DNA of 64,000 nt from an uncultured Lactobacillus sp. (GTDB lineage Bacteria > Bacillota > Bacilli > Lactobacillales > Lactobacillaceae), in NCBI GenBank assembly GCA_937874695.1, contig CALNAJ010000027.1:1-64000 (forward strand), given 5' to 3'. The position numbers and the translations under genes are program-made. Numbering within the stretch: position 1 is the stretch's first letter; each line of letters begins with the position of its first letter. The notes under the pieces are model-generated. The model was given only the letters and a program-made list of their open reading frames with translations, ran no database searches and had not been told where the DNA came from. Shown here piece after piece: positions 17,326-25,694 of this stretch.

Positions 17326-17506
17326 CGCCTGCGGCAGCCAGGGATTCCGCCTGCTGTGGGGACCGGTCCAAGCCGAAGAGCGGTCTTGGACCTTGGGGTG
17401 AAGCCTCACAAAGACCGCGAGTCTCCACCCCATCCCACGGTGTAACCTGACGAACAACGTCAGCTAACACCGTCGACACGGCTGGCTACATCCCTGGCTG
17501 CCTCCG
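17326..17506 (+). repeat. structured intergenic repeat, copy R1
   Basis: Copy R1 of a family of about 190 bp. Outer stem GCAGCCAGGGAT (17334-17345) with ATCCCTGGCTGC (17490-17501), 12 bp perfect. Hairpin P2 GGTCCAAG (17365-17372) with CTTGGACC (17385-17392). P4 CTGAC (17447-17451) with GTCAG (17459-17463), enclosed by CGGTGT/ACACCG. GTGGG...CCCAC encloses P2 and P3. No coding potential seen. Confidence 0.85.
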
Positions 17507-17637
17507 ACTTAGACTGGTTTTTACCGGCGGTAGTGGCTGAGCTGACCAGTTGGATTGTCTGCGCGTTGAACTAAATTGTTGTGTGACGCAGTTGGAAGTT
17601 AGGTTGATTCGTTGGCAATGGTTCAGATAAAAAGAGC

Positions 17638-17670
17638 GTAAAAAAAGAACGAGCAATTTGAGCCCGTTCG
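17638..17670 (-). terminator. terminator of the minus-strand LOG gene
   Basis: On the minus strand GAACGGGC and GCTCGTTC form a stem followed by TTTTTTT. It lies beyond repeat copy R2, so transcripts of the 17991-18569 gene would include R2. An inverted repeat GTTACC/GGTAAC (17701-17706, 17722-17727) lies between. Confidence 0.75.
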
Positions 17671-17762
17671 GTTAGATTCATTTTGAAGTTAAGTATAGTT
17701 GTTACCGATAAAATTGAAAATGGTAACGTCATTTAGCTGTCGTTTTGGTTTAGAACTAGTGT

Positions 17763-17953
17763 AGCCGGAGGAGGCCAGGGATGGCGCCAGCCGTGATAGT
17801 GGTGTTAGACCGGGTGATTTTTCCCGGCCTTACAGCGCGGGACGCGTTTGGAAACTCGCATGACCTTCGCGAGGTTTCAAACCGAGCTGAAAGCCCGTTC
17901 TTTGGCTGCAAGCGGTCCCCCACAGCGGCAGAATCCCTGGCAGCCGCAGGCGG
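17763..17953 (-). repeat. structured intergenic repeat, copy R2
   Basis: Minus-oriented copy, facing R1. Outer stem GCCAGGGAT (17774-17782) with ATCCCTGGC (17933-17941). On its own strand the inner hairpin uses GGCCGGG/CCCGGTC where R1 has CTGAC/GTCAG, and CTCGC/GCGAG closes the P3 hairpin. Closest to copy R8 in sequence. Confidence 0.85.
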
Positions 17954-17990
17954 AAGACGGAACAGTCTCAACCCAGGCACTAGCTAAAGG

Positions 17991-18569
17991 CTAGTTCGTG
18001 TATTTGTAAGGCAGCTGGTGATGGAACGTCGCGAAGCCCTCGAAGATTTCATCGATCGAAGCGGCATCAATGAAGAGGTCCATGTTTTCTTGAGGTGCGA
18101 AGCCTTGGTCACAGCACTTCTGCATCATAGCGACGAGTTCGTCGAAGTAGTGGTTGATGTTGAAGAGGGCAATTGGCTTTTGGTGAACGTTGATCTGACT
18201 CCATGACAGCATGGTCGTGAATTCTTCAAACGTCCCAAAGCCACCGGGGAGCACGATGAAGGCGTCGGATTGGCGAAGCATTTCGTCCTTCCGTTCATCC
18301 ATGGTGCTTGTTTCAAGCAGCGTAGTGACGTTGGTTTCGGCCAAGCCCATTTCGCTTAAGAAGGTTGGAATGATCCCGATGACTTCACCGCCGGCATCCA
18401 TGGTGGATTTAGCAATTGCGCCCATCAGGCCTTCCTTCCCACCACCGTACACAACGGGATGGTTGTTAGCGGCGAGGTATTCGCCGAGCGCGTTCGTTTG
18501 TTTGAGAAAGTCTGGATCATAACCGTGATTGGATCCGCAGAAGACGCAGACATTTTTGATTTTTGGCAT
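17991..18569 (-). CDS. LOG-family protein (TIGR00730 Rossmann fold)
   Basis: A 192-residue protein of the LOG (lysine decarboxylase-like) family. The signatures GGGKEGLMGAIA and PGGFGTFEEFTTMLSW are clear. Family members characterised in plants and some bacteria hydrolyse nucleotide monophosphates to release a base (cytokinin-activating phosphoribohydrolase); others are only described as nucleotide 5'-monophosphate nucleosidases. Start chosen at ATG 18569, after AGGGGG, beginning MPKIKNVCVFCGS; an in-frame extension upstream lacks support. Single gene with a terminator far downstream. Confidence 0.85.
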   Translation of the reverse strand: MPKIKNVCVFCGSNHGYDPDFLKQTNALGEYLAANNHPVVYGGGKEGLMGAIAKSTMDAGGEVIGIIPTFLSEMGLAETNVTTLLETSTMDERKDEMLRQSDAFIVLPGGFGTFEEFTTMLSWSQINVHQKPIALFNINHYFDELVAMMQKCCDQGFAPQENMDLFIDAASIDEIFEGFATFHHQLPYKYTN

Positions 18570-18749
18570 AGAAATTGACCCCCTGAATTTAGACAGTGGC
18601 GCGCCGGATGACGCAATCATTTTTTAACCAGTATTGGCGCGTAACTTACAATCCATTATACCGCAAAATGTTGGGTGGCCTAGGCCAGATTTTACAGAGT
18701 TTTTGCAGGTGACGGTTTATTGGGGAATCATCAGAAAGGGTGAGGGGTA

Positions 18750-19652
18750 ATGGCAATCGAAAAAGTTGTGATCGCTGGTGGTGGGACGATGGGAAGTCAG
18801 ATTGCGTTTCAAATTGCTTACAGTGGCCTGTACGTGACCATTTATGATGTGAATCCGGCGGCTAGTGCCGCAGCCAAACGGCGCGTGGCCACGTGGGACC
18901 GGACGTATATGCGGGAGCGCAAGGCGACGCCGGCCGTGATTAAGACGACCAACGACCACCTGCGCTACGCCACGGATCTGGAGACGGCGGTGGAAGATGC
19001 TGACCTAGTGATTGAGACCGTTCCCGAGGTGGTGGGCGTGAAGAATGAATTCTACGCGCAGTTGGCTAAGGTCGCTCCGCAGGAAACCATCTTTGCTACC
19101 AGCACATCGACGATGGTCCCTAGTCAATTTGCGGCGATTACCGGACGGCCCGGAAAATTTTTGGCGCTGCACTTCACGAATCACGTCTGGGTCAATCACC
19201 TAGCCGAGGTGATGGGGCATCCGGGGACGGACCCGGTCGTCTATCAGGAGGTGGTGGCCTTCGTGCGGCGAATCGGGATGGTGCCGATTCAATTGCAGAA
19301 GGAACATCCGGCTTATATTTTAAATGCGATGCTGGATTCCTTCCTGAGTACGGCGTTGATGCTGTGGGTCGAGGGCGTAGCCGACTTTGAGACCATTGAC
19401 CGGACCTGGATGATGGCGACGGGAGCTGTGCGTGGTCCGTTTGCGGTACTCGACGAGATTGGCCTGCAGACGGCCTACCAGCTGATGTTGGGTGCCAGTG
19501 CCGAGCCGGGGCGCGAAGGCTTAGTCACGGTGGCCCACCGAATCAAGATCGAATTGATCGACAATCATCGGTTGGGACAAGAGACGGGAGCGGGATTCTA
19601 CGAGTATCCCCATCCGGCGTTCCAACGAAAAGGATTCGTGCAAGGGAAATAG
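18750..19652 (+). CDS. 3-hydroxyacyl-CoA dehydrogenase family protein
   Basis: A 300-residue NAD-dependent dehydrogenase. The N-terminal Rossmann fold has GGGTMGSQIA, then the catalytic-region pattern STSTMVPSQFA and LHFTNHVW; the C-terminal dimerisation domain has EHPAYILNAMLDSF and GAVRGPFAVLDEIGL, ending with the GAGFYEYP motif. It resembles 3-hydroxybutyryl-CoA dehydrogenase, but lactobacilli lack beta-oxidation, so the substrate is uncertain. Preceded by AGAAAGGGTGAGGGG; followed by its own terminator, so monocistronic. Confidence 0.82.
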   Translation: MAIEKVVIAGGGTMGSQIAFQIAYSGLYVTIYDVNPAASAAAKRRVATWDRTYMRERKATPAVIKTTNDHLRYATDLETAVEDADLVIETVPEVVGVKNEFYAQLAKVAPQETIFATSTSTMVPSQFAAITGRPGKFLALHFTNHVWVNHLAEVMGHPGTDPVVYQEVVAFVRRIGMVPIQLQKEHPAYILNAMLDSFLSTALMLWVEGVADFETIDRTWMMATGAVRGPFAVLDEIGLQTAYQLMLGASAEPGREGLVTVAHRIKIELIDNHRLGQETGAGFYEYPHPAFQRKGFVQGK

Positions 19653-19660
19653 GATTAGCG

Positions 19661-19696
19661 ATGGCCAACCGATGACGGTGCGGCCATTTTATTTTG
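19661..19696 (+). terminator. terminator after hydroxyacyl-CoA dehydrogenase gene
   Basis: ATGGCC (19661-19666) and GGCCAT (19682-19687), with inner ACCG/CGGT, followed by TTTATTTT. Confidence 0.75.
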
Positions 19697-19756
19697 CGTT
19701 GCTTTCCAATAAGGTGGCCGGTACACTGAGGGTAACTGAAGACGAGGAGGCTTTCT

Positions 19757-20395
19757 ATGACGGTTCCTGATGTGAACGCTATTTATCCCAACCCGGAAAT
19801 CAAAGAGGTTGTCTTTCTAAAGAATGTGATTCAGCGCGCCAATATTGAAGTGGGTGACTATACCTATTACGATGATTCGGTGGCACCACTGGACTTTGAA
19901 CAACACGTGACGCACCACTATGAATTTCTAGGTGACAAGCTAGTGATCGGTAAATTCTGTGCGATTGCGAGTGGTATTGAATTCGTGATGAACGGCGCCA
20001 ATCACGCCATGGCGGGGGCGTCGACCTACCCCTTTAATATCCTAGGTGGGGACTGGCAAGCCTTCACACCACGCCTCGCGGACCTTCCATTGAAGGGGGA
20101 TACGGTAGTCGGCAACGATGTCTGGCTGGGCTAAAACGTCACGGTGTTGCCAGGTGTCACGATTGGTGATGGGGCAATTGTAGGAGCCAACAGTGTCGTG
20201 ACCAAGGACGTGGCCCCGTACACGATTGTTGGCGGTAACCCCGCTGCTATGATTCGTCCCCGATTTGAGCCCGCTGTGATTACCGCTTTGGAAAAATTAG
20301 CGTGGTGGGACCGGGACATCGGCTGGATTACGGCCCACATTCCGGCACTAACGCGGGAAACGCCAACGGCTGAGAAAATTGAAGCGCTGATGTAA
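19757..20395 (+). pseudogene. Vat/CatB-type acetyltransferase interrupted by one in-frame stop
   Basis: The frame encodes a left-handed beta-helix (hexapeptide) acetyltransferase of the xenobiotic/streptogramin type: NHAMAG with the likely catalytic His near residue 83, then GNDVWLG at 119-125. Codon 126 (20132-20134) is TAA, and the same frame resumes at once with NVTVLPGVTIGDGAIVGANSVV and PYTIVGGNPA, ending at 20395. Family members have Q or K at this place (WLGQNV), so a single CAA-to-TAA or AAA-to-TAA change explains it. The full frame would be 212 residues. Unless the stop is read through, only a truncated helix is made. Confidence 0.85.
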
Positions 20396-20469
20396 GTGAG
20401 TGAGAGGTGTAGTTTGTGATAGATTGAGGATTGAGGCACAGCTTGGTCAATGAGGATGGTTGAGGACTC

Positions 20470-20656
20470 GCTTAGCGGGGGAGGATAGAATGTAGCCGGC
20501 CGTGACGATGACCTTAGCTGACGTTTTTTGTCAGGTTAGGTCATGGGACGAGCTTGAAGACGTCTGAACTTTGACGGCTTTCAAGTCGAGGTTCAAGACC
20601 GCTCTATGGCTTGGACCGGTCCCCACAGCAGGCGGAATTCTAGCAGCCGCAGGCGA
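20470..20656 (-). repeat. structured intergenic repeat, copy R3
   Basis: Minus-oriented copy between the broken acetyltransferase and nrdF. The outer stem has changed to TAGAAT (20486-20491) with ATTCTA (20637-20642). Inner hairpin CTGAC/GTCAG is kept, now enclosed by ATGACCT/AGGTCAT, and P3 uses CTTGAAA/CTTCAAG. Nearest relative is R4. Confidence 0.85.
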
Positions 20657-20688
20657 CGCAATCTGCCCCTACATATGACCGAAAAGCA

Positions 20689-20745
20689 AAAGAAGCCGCA
20701 AACGTGCGGACCATCATCCGGTGGTTCAGCGTTTGCGACTTCTTT
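20689..20745. terminator. terminator between repeat R3 and nrdF (bidirectional)
   Basis: AGAAGCCGCAAACG (20691-20704) pairs with CGTTTGCGACTTCT (20730-20743), one mismatch; an inner ACC/GGT shortens the loop. A T-run follows on both strands. It ends nrdEF on the minus strand. Confidence 0.82.
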
Positions 20746-20757
20746 TATCTATCTGAT

Positions 20758-21753
20758 TTATTTGCTAGGGTCGTCAGGAGCTTTAGGTTCGCCAATATTG
20801 TAGTCGTTGTCGTTCATGGCTTCGACGTTACCTAATAGGTAACCGTTCCCTACTTGAGAGAAGAAGTCATGGTTAGCAGTCGACGTGGAGATCCCGTTCA
20901 TGACGACGGGGTTCACGTCTTCGGCAGTATCGGGGAAGAGGGGATCTTGGCCCAGGTTCATCAGCGCCTTGTTGGCGTTGTAACGGATGAAGGTCAAGAC
21001 TTGTTCCGTCCAGCCAACTTGATCGTAGAGGGTGTGGGTGTACTTTTCTTCGTTATCGTATAACTTGTAAAGGAAGTCGTACATCCAGTCCTTCATTTGT
21101 TGTTGCTCGTTGTCGGTTAATTCCTTCATGCCGAGTTGGAACTTGTAGCCAATGTAAGTGCCGTGGACGGATTCGTCCCGCAGAATCAACTTGATGATTT
21201 CGGCGACGTTGGCTAACTTGTTGTGGCCCAAGTAATACAGTGGGGTAAAGAACCCGGAGTAGAACAGGAATGTTTCCAGGAAGACACTGGAGATCTTTTT
21301 CTTCAGGGGATGTTCGTCATCGTGGTAGAGGTCGAAGATCCGCTTGGTCTTGTTCTGTAGGAATTCTTCGGAGTCGCTCCATTGGAAGATTTCATCGATT
21401 TCATCCGGCGTGTTCAGCGTGGAGAAAATCGTGGAGTAACTCTTGGCATGAACGGATTCCATGAATTGAATGTTATTCAATACGGCCGTTTCATGAGGGG
21501 TCCGCACATCCTTACGCAGAGCTGCCATCCCGTCTTGAGATTGCAACGTATCCAGTAAGGTCAGTCCACCAAAGACGTGGCCCACGACCCACTGGTGATC
21601 GGTGTCCAGCGTCCGCCAGTCGTCCAAGTCGTTGGAGACGGGAATTCGCGTGTCCAGCCAGAATTGTTCTGTTAGTTTTTCCCAAGTTGCCTTGTCGATT
21701 TCGTCGGAAACCGCGTTCCAGTTAATTGCCTTGTAGTTTTCAGTTCTTGCCAT
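20758..21753 (-). CDS. nrdF: class Ib ribonucleotide reductase beta subunit
   Basis: A 331-residue subunit that holds the dimetal-tyrosyl radical cofactor used to reduce ribonucleotides. The metal ligand and radical region FMESVHAKSYSTIF and the second ligand set DESVHGTYIGYKFQ are visible. Start chosen at ATG 21753, eight bases after AAAGGAG; the GTG nine bases upstream overlaps that site. Encoded after nrdE on the minus strand. Length fits NrdF. Confidence 0.95.
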   Translation of the reverse strand: MARTENYKAINWNAVSDEIDKATWEKLTEQFWLDTRIPVSNDLDDWRTLDTDHQWVVGHVFGGLTLLDTLQSQDGMAALRKDVRTPHETAVLNNIQFMESVHAKSYSTIFSTLNTPDEIDEIFQWSDSEEFLQNKTKRIFDLYHDDEHPLKKKISSVFLETFLFYSGFFTPLYYLGHNKLANVAEIIKLILRDESVHGTYIGYKFQLGMKELTDNEQQQMKDWMYDFLYKLYDNEEKYTHTLYDQVGWTEQVLTFIRYNANKALMNLGQDPLFPDTAEDVNPVVMNGISTSTANHDFFSQVGNGYLLGNVEAMNDNDYNIGEPKAPDDPSK

Positions 21754-21936
21754 TGCAGCCACTCCTTTTTCATATTGCCGGGGTCCAACATTTGTGTTGG
21801 CCTAAGCTTACCACATTTAGGTGGTGAAAATGCGAATCAAAAAGCGATGACTTCCGCTAATGCTGCCAAGTACAGAATCCCGGAGGAGCCACTTGACTGA
21901 GCAACATGCGGATTCACCGCTTTTGATTAAGTTTAG

Positions 21937-24111
21937 CTAAATAACACAGCTTTCACATTGGTTGGCACCGACTTCGTTATTATCGTCGGTAAACGTCCGC
22001 ACGTAGTAGATGGACTTGATGCCCTTACGGTAAGCGTAGTTACGGAGGATGCTGAGATCCCGTGTGGTCATCTTATCAGTCCGACCGTTCTTCCATTCAT
22101 AGAGGCCTGCTGGAATCGTTGAACGCATGAATAACGTCAAGCTCATCCCTTGGTCCACGTGCTTCTGAGCGGCCGCATAAACGTCGATAACCCGCCGCAT
22201 GTCCGTATCGTAAGCGGACTTGTAGTAAGGCATCGTGTCGTTATCGAGATAAGGTGCTGGGTAGTAGATCTTCCCAATCTTCTTTTCCTGACGTTCCTCA
22301 ATCCGGTTGATGATCGGGTGAAGGCTAGCCGTGGTGTCGTTGATGTAGGAGATTGATCCATTGGGGGCAACGGCCATCCGGTTCTGGTGGTACAGCCCGT
22401 CTTGCATGACCGCAGCCTTGAGTGCTGCCCAGTCTTCGGGAGAAGGTAACCAGACGTCCTTAAATAAGGCTTGGACCTTTTCTGCTTTTGGCCGCCAGTC
22501 TTGTTCCGTGTAACGGTCGAAGTAGCTTCCATCGGCGTAGGTGCTCTTCTCGAAGTTGTGGAAAGTCTCGTGGCGTTCCTTGGCAATCTCGTTGGAGGCC
22601 TTGAGCGTCCAGTAGTTCAGCAGCATGAAGTAAACGCTAGTGAACCCGATACTGTCCTTGGACCCATACATCATGTGGTTCTTGGCGAAGTAACTGTGAA
22701 GACCCATGGCACCCAGACCAATCGTGTGAGCGAGTTGATTCCCCTTTTGAATAGAAGGGACGACGTCGATGTCGGAATGGTCGGTGACGAATGTCAGGGC
22801 ACGAACCATGGTTTCCACGGAATGACCGAAGTCGGGGGAAGTCATCAGGTTAACGATGTTGGTTGACCCCAGGTTGCAGGAAATATCGGTTCCCTTTTGA
22901 ATGTATTCTTGTTTGTTGTTGACCGTGGATGGCGTTTGGACCTGCATGATTTCGGAACACAGGTTACTCATCACGATGCGGCCATCGATGGGACTTTCGC
23001 GGTTGGCGGTGTCGATGTTGACGATGTAAGGGTAGCCGGACTCCTGTTGGAGCTTGCCGATTTCGGTTTCCAGTTCACGCGCCTTGAGCTTCTTCTTACG
23101 AATGTCGGGGTTGGCGACCATGTTGTCGTATTCCGTCGTGATATCTACGTAAGAGAATGGCTTGCCGTAGATGCGCTCCACGTCGTAAGGGCTAAACAGG
23201 TACATGTCGGCGTCCTGTTCACAGAGCTCGTAGAATTTATCGGGGACCGTGACACCGAGTGACAACGTCTTGAGCCGAATCTTTTCATCGGCGTTTTCCT
23301 TCTTGGCACCTAAAAAGGCGACGATATCGGGATGGAACACGCTCAGGTAGACCACACCGGCCCCTTGACGTTGGCCCAGTTGGTTAGAGTAGGAGAAACT
23401 GTCTTCCAATAACTTCATGACGGGAACAACCCCAGAAGCGGCGCCGTCGATATGTTTGATGGGATCGCCGGCCCCTCGTAAATTGGAGAGGCTAATGCCG
23501 ACCCCACCACCGATACGCGATAATTGGAGCGCAGAGTTGATGGTCCGGCCGATGGTATTCATGTCATCGGTGGACTGAATTAAGAAGCAAGAAACCAGTT
23601 CACCACGCCGCGCCCGACCGGCGTTTAAGAAGCTTGGCGTTGCGGGTTGGTAACGTTGATGGATGATTTCATCGGCGAGGTCGTGGGCCAGCTGTTGATC
23701 GCCACCAGCAAAGTCGAGGGCGTTCATGGCCACGCGGTCGATGAAGTTTTCTAAGTAGTAGTCGTTGTCGTCCGTCTTCAGTGCATATTGGGCGTAGAAC
23801 TTGTAGGCGGCCATGAAAGACTTGAAATGGAAGCTCTGGGCCTTCAGGTAGCTGTAGAGGTCTTCAATGAAGTCAAATGGATACTGATCGATGACCTGTT
23901 GTTCAACGTAGTTTCCGGCGATAAGGTAGTCGAACCGGTCACGGAGTGTATCAAACTTTTTCGTGTTGGGAATCACGTTTTCGGTTAAGAAGGCCTGCAA
24001 GGCTTCCTGATCCTTATTCAGCGGAATCTGTCCATCGACGGGGATGTTGATCTCGTTGTTTAAGTCGTAGTACGTGACGTCGCCTAAATTCTTTAAACTC
24101 ATACTCGTCAT
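21937..24111 (-). CDS. nrdE: class Ib ribonucleotide reductase alpha subunit
   Basis: A 724-residue catalytic subunit. No N-terminal ATP cone, as expected for class Ib. Active-site elements: Cys175 in ELVSCFLIQST, the NLCSEI catalytic motif, CNLGSTN, and the C-terminal GANQCESCVI tail whose CxxC is reduced by NrdH. Start at ATG 24111 or 24102. It lies upstream of nrdF with a 183-base gap; nrdI is not in the window. Its 5' region holds repeat copies R4 and R10. Confidence 0.95.
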   Translation of the reverse strand: MTSMSLKNLGDVTYYDLNNEINIPVDGQIPLNKDQEALQAFLTENVIPNTKKFDTLRDRFDYLIAGNYVEQQVIDQYPFDFIEDLYSYLKAQSFHFKSFMAAYKFYAQYALKTDDNDYYLENFIDRVAMNALDFAGGDQQLAHDLADEIIHQRYQPATPSFLNAGRARRGELVSCFLIQSTDDMNTIGRTINSALQLSRIGGGVGISLSNLRGAGDPIKHIDGAASGVVPVMKLLEDSFSYSNQLGQRQGAGVVYLSVFHPDIVAFLGAKKENADEKIRLKTLSLGVTVPDKFYELCEQDADMYLFSPYDVERIYGKPFSYVDITTEYDNMVANPDIRKKKLKARELETEIGKLQQESGYPYIVNIDTANRESPIDGRIVMSNLCSEIMQVQTPSTVNNKQEYIQKGTDISCNLGSTNIVNLMTSPDFGHSVETMVRALTFVTDHSDIDVVPSIQKGNQLAHTIGLGAMGLHSYFAKNHMMYGSKDSIGFTSVYFMLLNYWTLKASNEIAKERHETFHNFEKSTYADGSYFDRYTEQDWRPKAEKVQALFKDVWLPSPEDWAALKAAVMQDGLYHQNRMAVAPNGSISYINDTTASLHPIINRIEERQEKKIGKIYYPAPYLDNDTMPYYKSAYDTDMRRVIDVYAAAQKHVDQGMSLTLFMRSTIPAGLYEWKNGRTDKMTTRDLSILRNYAYRKGIKSIYYVRTFTDDNNEVGANQCESCVI

Positions 24112-24156
24112 CTCTTCCTTCTCTTCATAATCATTGCTTCTTGGTCTAACACTTGG

Positions 24157-24340
24157 CGCCTGCGGCTGTCAGAGATTCCACCTGCTGTGGGGACCGGTTC
24201 AAGCCTGAGAAGCGGTCTTGAACCTCGACTTGAAGCCGTCACAGTTCAGACGTCTTCAAGCTCGTCCCATGACCTAACCTGACAAAGGACGTCAGCTAAG
24301 GCCATCGACACGGCCGGCTACATCTCTGACCACCTCCGGC
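24157..24340 (+). repeat. structured intergenic repeat, copy R4
   Basis: Plus-oriented copy upstream of nrdE. Outer stem TCAGAGAT (24169-24176) with ATCTCTGA (24322-24329). P2 GGTTCAAG (24196-24203) with CTTGAACC (24217-24224), a compensated change relative to R1. P3 CTTGAAG/CTTCAAG. P4 CTGAC/GTCAG. It would lie antisense in the nrdEF leader. Confidence 0.85.
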
Positions 24341-24402
24341 TAAGCTAGCAGTTAGCCAGGCAGTAGGCTGCCAATCGTCTCTCGGGCTAATTTTGTACGG
24401 AA

Positions 24403-24475
24403 AAGTACCAGTTCTCTAAGTGGCGAACCCGCTAAGAGAACTTCCACGGCTGGGCCCATTTTGGCCGTCCCTGCG
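24403..24475 (+). repeat. fragment of the structured repeat family (R10, R5-like)
   Basis: GTTCTCT (24411-24417) ... TAAGAGAAC (24433-24441) followed by TCCACGGCTGGGCCCATT matches the 3' part of copy R5 (TAAGAGAATTCCCACAGCTGGGCCTATT on its strand, here cited in parts). The 5' half is missing. It sits 60 bases from R4. Confidence 0.65.
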
Positions 24476-24579
24476 GCTGGTATCTGTGTAGCCCGTTAGC
24501 AATTATCTAATCGGCTTGTCTGATCTTATATCATATTATTGGGAAACAATTAGTTAGTTAACCGGTAAAAATCATATAA

Positions 24580-24618
24580 AAATGGCGACACCGTGAACAA
24601 ACACGACGTCGCCAAGAC
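24580..24618 (-). terminator. terminator of nrdH
   Basis: On the minus strand TGGCGACGTCGTG and CACGGTGTCGCCA form a stem followed by TTTTTATATG. It implies nrdH is transcribed separately from nrdEF. Confidence 0.75.
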
Positions 24619-24637
24619 GGGTTTGTGCTTACTTCAA

Positions 24638-24865
24638 TTAGCCCGCAATCTTGGTCAATTGATCTGGCCGGAAGCCATAGAAAGCAGGGAGCCCTTGTGC
24701 TTCAACAACTGGTACGGCTTGGAAACCGTGGTCTCTAAGGTAAGACACATATTCTGGATTTTGATTAATATTCCGTTCTTCGAACTCCACGTTGTGTTCG
24801 CTAAGAAAACGCTTTGTCATCTTGCATTGCATGCAGTTGTTCTTTGAGTATACTGTTACTTTCAT
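24638..24865 (-). CDS. nrdH: NrdH-redoxin
   Basis: A 75-residue glutaredoxin-like electron donor for NrdE. Redox motif CMQC near residues 11-14 in VYSKNNCMQCKMTKRFL, and the C-terminal QAVPVVEAQG / GFRPDQL typical of NrdH. Start chosen at ATG 24865 after AAGGGA; an in-frame GTG nine bases upstream overlaps that site. Own terminator downstream, NrdR-like boxes upstream. Confidence 0.93.
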   Translation of the reverse strand: MKVTVYSKNNCMQCKMTKRFLSEHNVEFEERNINQNPEYVSYLRDHGFQAVPVVEAQGLPAFYGFRPDQLTKIAG

Positions 24866-24941
24866 TGTTGCCACATCCCTTAAATTTCAATATCAATGAG
24901 TTAAGTGTACACCAGATATTGAAAATAGCAATCAAAAAAAG

Positions 24942-24987
24942 CACCACATTTGGTAGTTGGTCAATACAATAACCACCAAATATAGTG
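24942..24987 (-). promoter_or_regulatory. tandem NrdR-like boxes upstream of nrdH
   Basis: Compared with the NrdR consensus CACWATATATWGTG, CACCAAATATAGTG at 24974-24987 matches 12 of 14 positions and CACCACATTTGGTA at 24942-24955 matches 9 of 14. Their starts are 32 bp apart, about three helical turns, the usual spacing of paired NrdR sites that repress nrd genes. Confidence 0.7.
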
Positions 24988-25011
24988 CTGAACGGATTAA
25001 ATTTATTTTTC

Positions 25012-25041
25012 TTGTTTTCCGCCAAAAAACTAAGGTAAAAT
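25012..25041 (+). promoter_or_regulatory. promoter of rsmC-like gene
   Basis: TTGTTT (25012-25017), 18-base spacer, TAAAAT (25036-25041), 24 bases ahead of the TTG start. Confidence 0.6.
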
Positions 25042-25064
25042 AGACCTAAAAGGTGGCGGAGAAT

Positions 25065-25667
25065 TTGACTAATCACTATTATACACAAAATCCAGACGTT
25101 TTACATGAGGAACACCATTGGCCGTTTACCCTCTTAGGCAACGAATTGTTGTTTACCACCGACAACGGGGTCTTCTCCAAGAACCGAGTCGACTATGGGT
25201 CACGGGCCTTATTAGCAGCTTTCAATGCCGATAAGACGCCGGCTGGTCCCTGGTTGGACTTGGGCACCGGGTACGGTCCCATCGGCTTAGCCTTGGCTAA
25301 GAAGTGGCCTGAACGGCAGATCACGATGGTCGATGTCAACGAGTTGGCGTTGGACCTGGCGCGGCAAAATGCCGTGGCTAATCAGATTGAAAACGTTGAA
25401 ATCAAGACGTCAGATATTTACGAACACGTCACGGAGCGTTACGCTGCTATCCTAACGAACCCACCCGTTCGTGCGGGCAAGCAGGTTGTCACGACCATGT
25501 TGACCGGCGCTAAGGAACACCTCTTACCGGGGGGCACGTTGACCGTTGTGTTACAGAAGAAACAGGGGGCACCGTCGGCCGAGAAGAACATGAAGGCCAC
25601 GTTTGGCAACTGTGAAATTATCAAAAAAGATAAAGGTTACTATATTTTGGAAAGTACGCTGAATTAA
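25065..25667 (+). CDS. class I methyltransferase, RsmC/YbxB type
   Basis: A 200-residue SAM-dependent methyltransferase. Motif I LDLGTGYGPIG, acidic residue VDVNELAL, and the base-methylation motif LTNPPVRAGK are visible, matching single-domain RsmC-like enzymes (B. subtilis YbxB), which modify a guanine of 16S rRNA. Start set at TTG 25065, nine bases after AAAGGTGG; the GTG 12 bases upstream overlaps that site. It directly precedes tadA and dnaX as in related genomes. Confidence 0.85.
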   Translation: MTNHYYTQNPDVLHEEHHWPFTLLGNELLFTTDNGVFSKNRVDYGSRALLAAFNADKTPAGPWLDLGTGYGPIGLALAKKWPERQITMVDVNELALDLARQNAVANQIENVEIKTSDIYEHVTERYAAILTNPPVRAGKQVVTTMLTGAKEHLLPGGTLTVVLQKKQGAPSAEKNMKATFGNCEIIKKDKGYYILESTLN

Positions 25668-25694
25668 CCTAACTGACTGGAAAGGAGGGGTTCG

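Noticed and set aside
17459..17480. GTCAGCTAAC in repeats R1, R3, R4 resembles the 3' end of the ydaO (c-di-AMP) riboswitch
   Set aside because: The GTCAG part is one arm of a covarying hairpin and is replaced by GCCAGC or CGGACT in other copies; the rest of the ydaO consensus is absent.
17781..17987. Short open frames inside R2 and other repeat copies
   Set aside because: They do not persist between copies, and the variation follows base pairing rather than codons.
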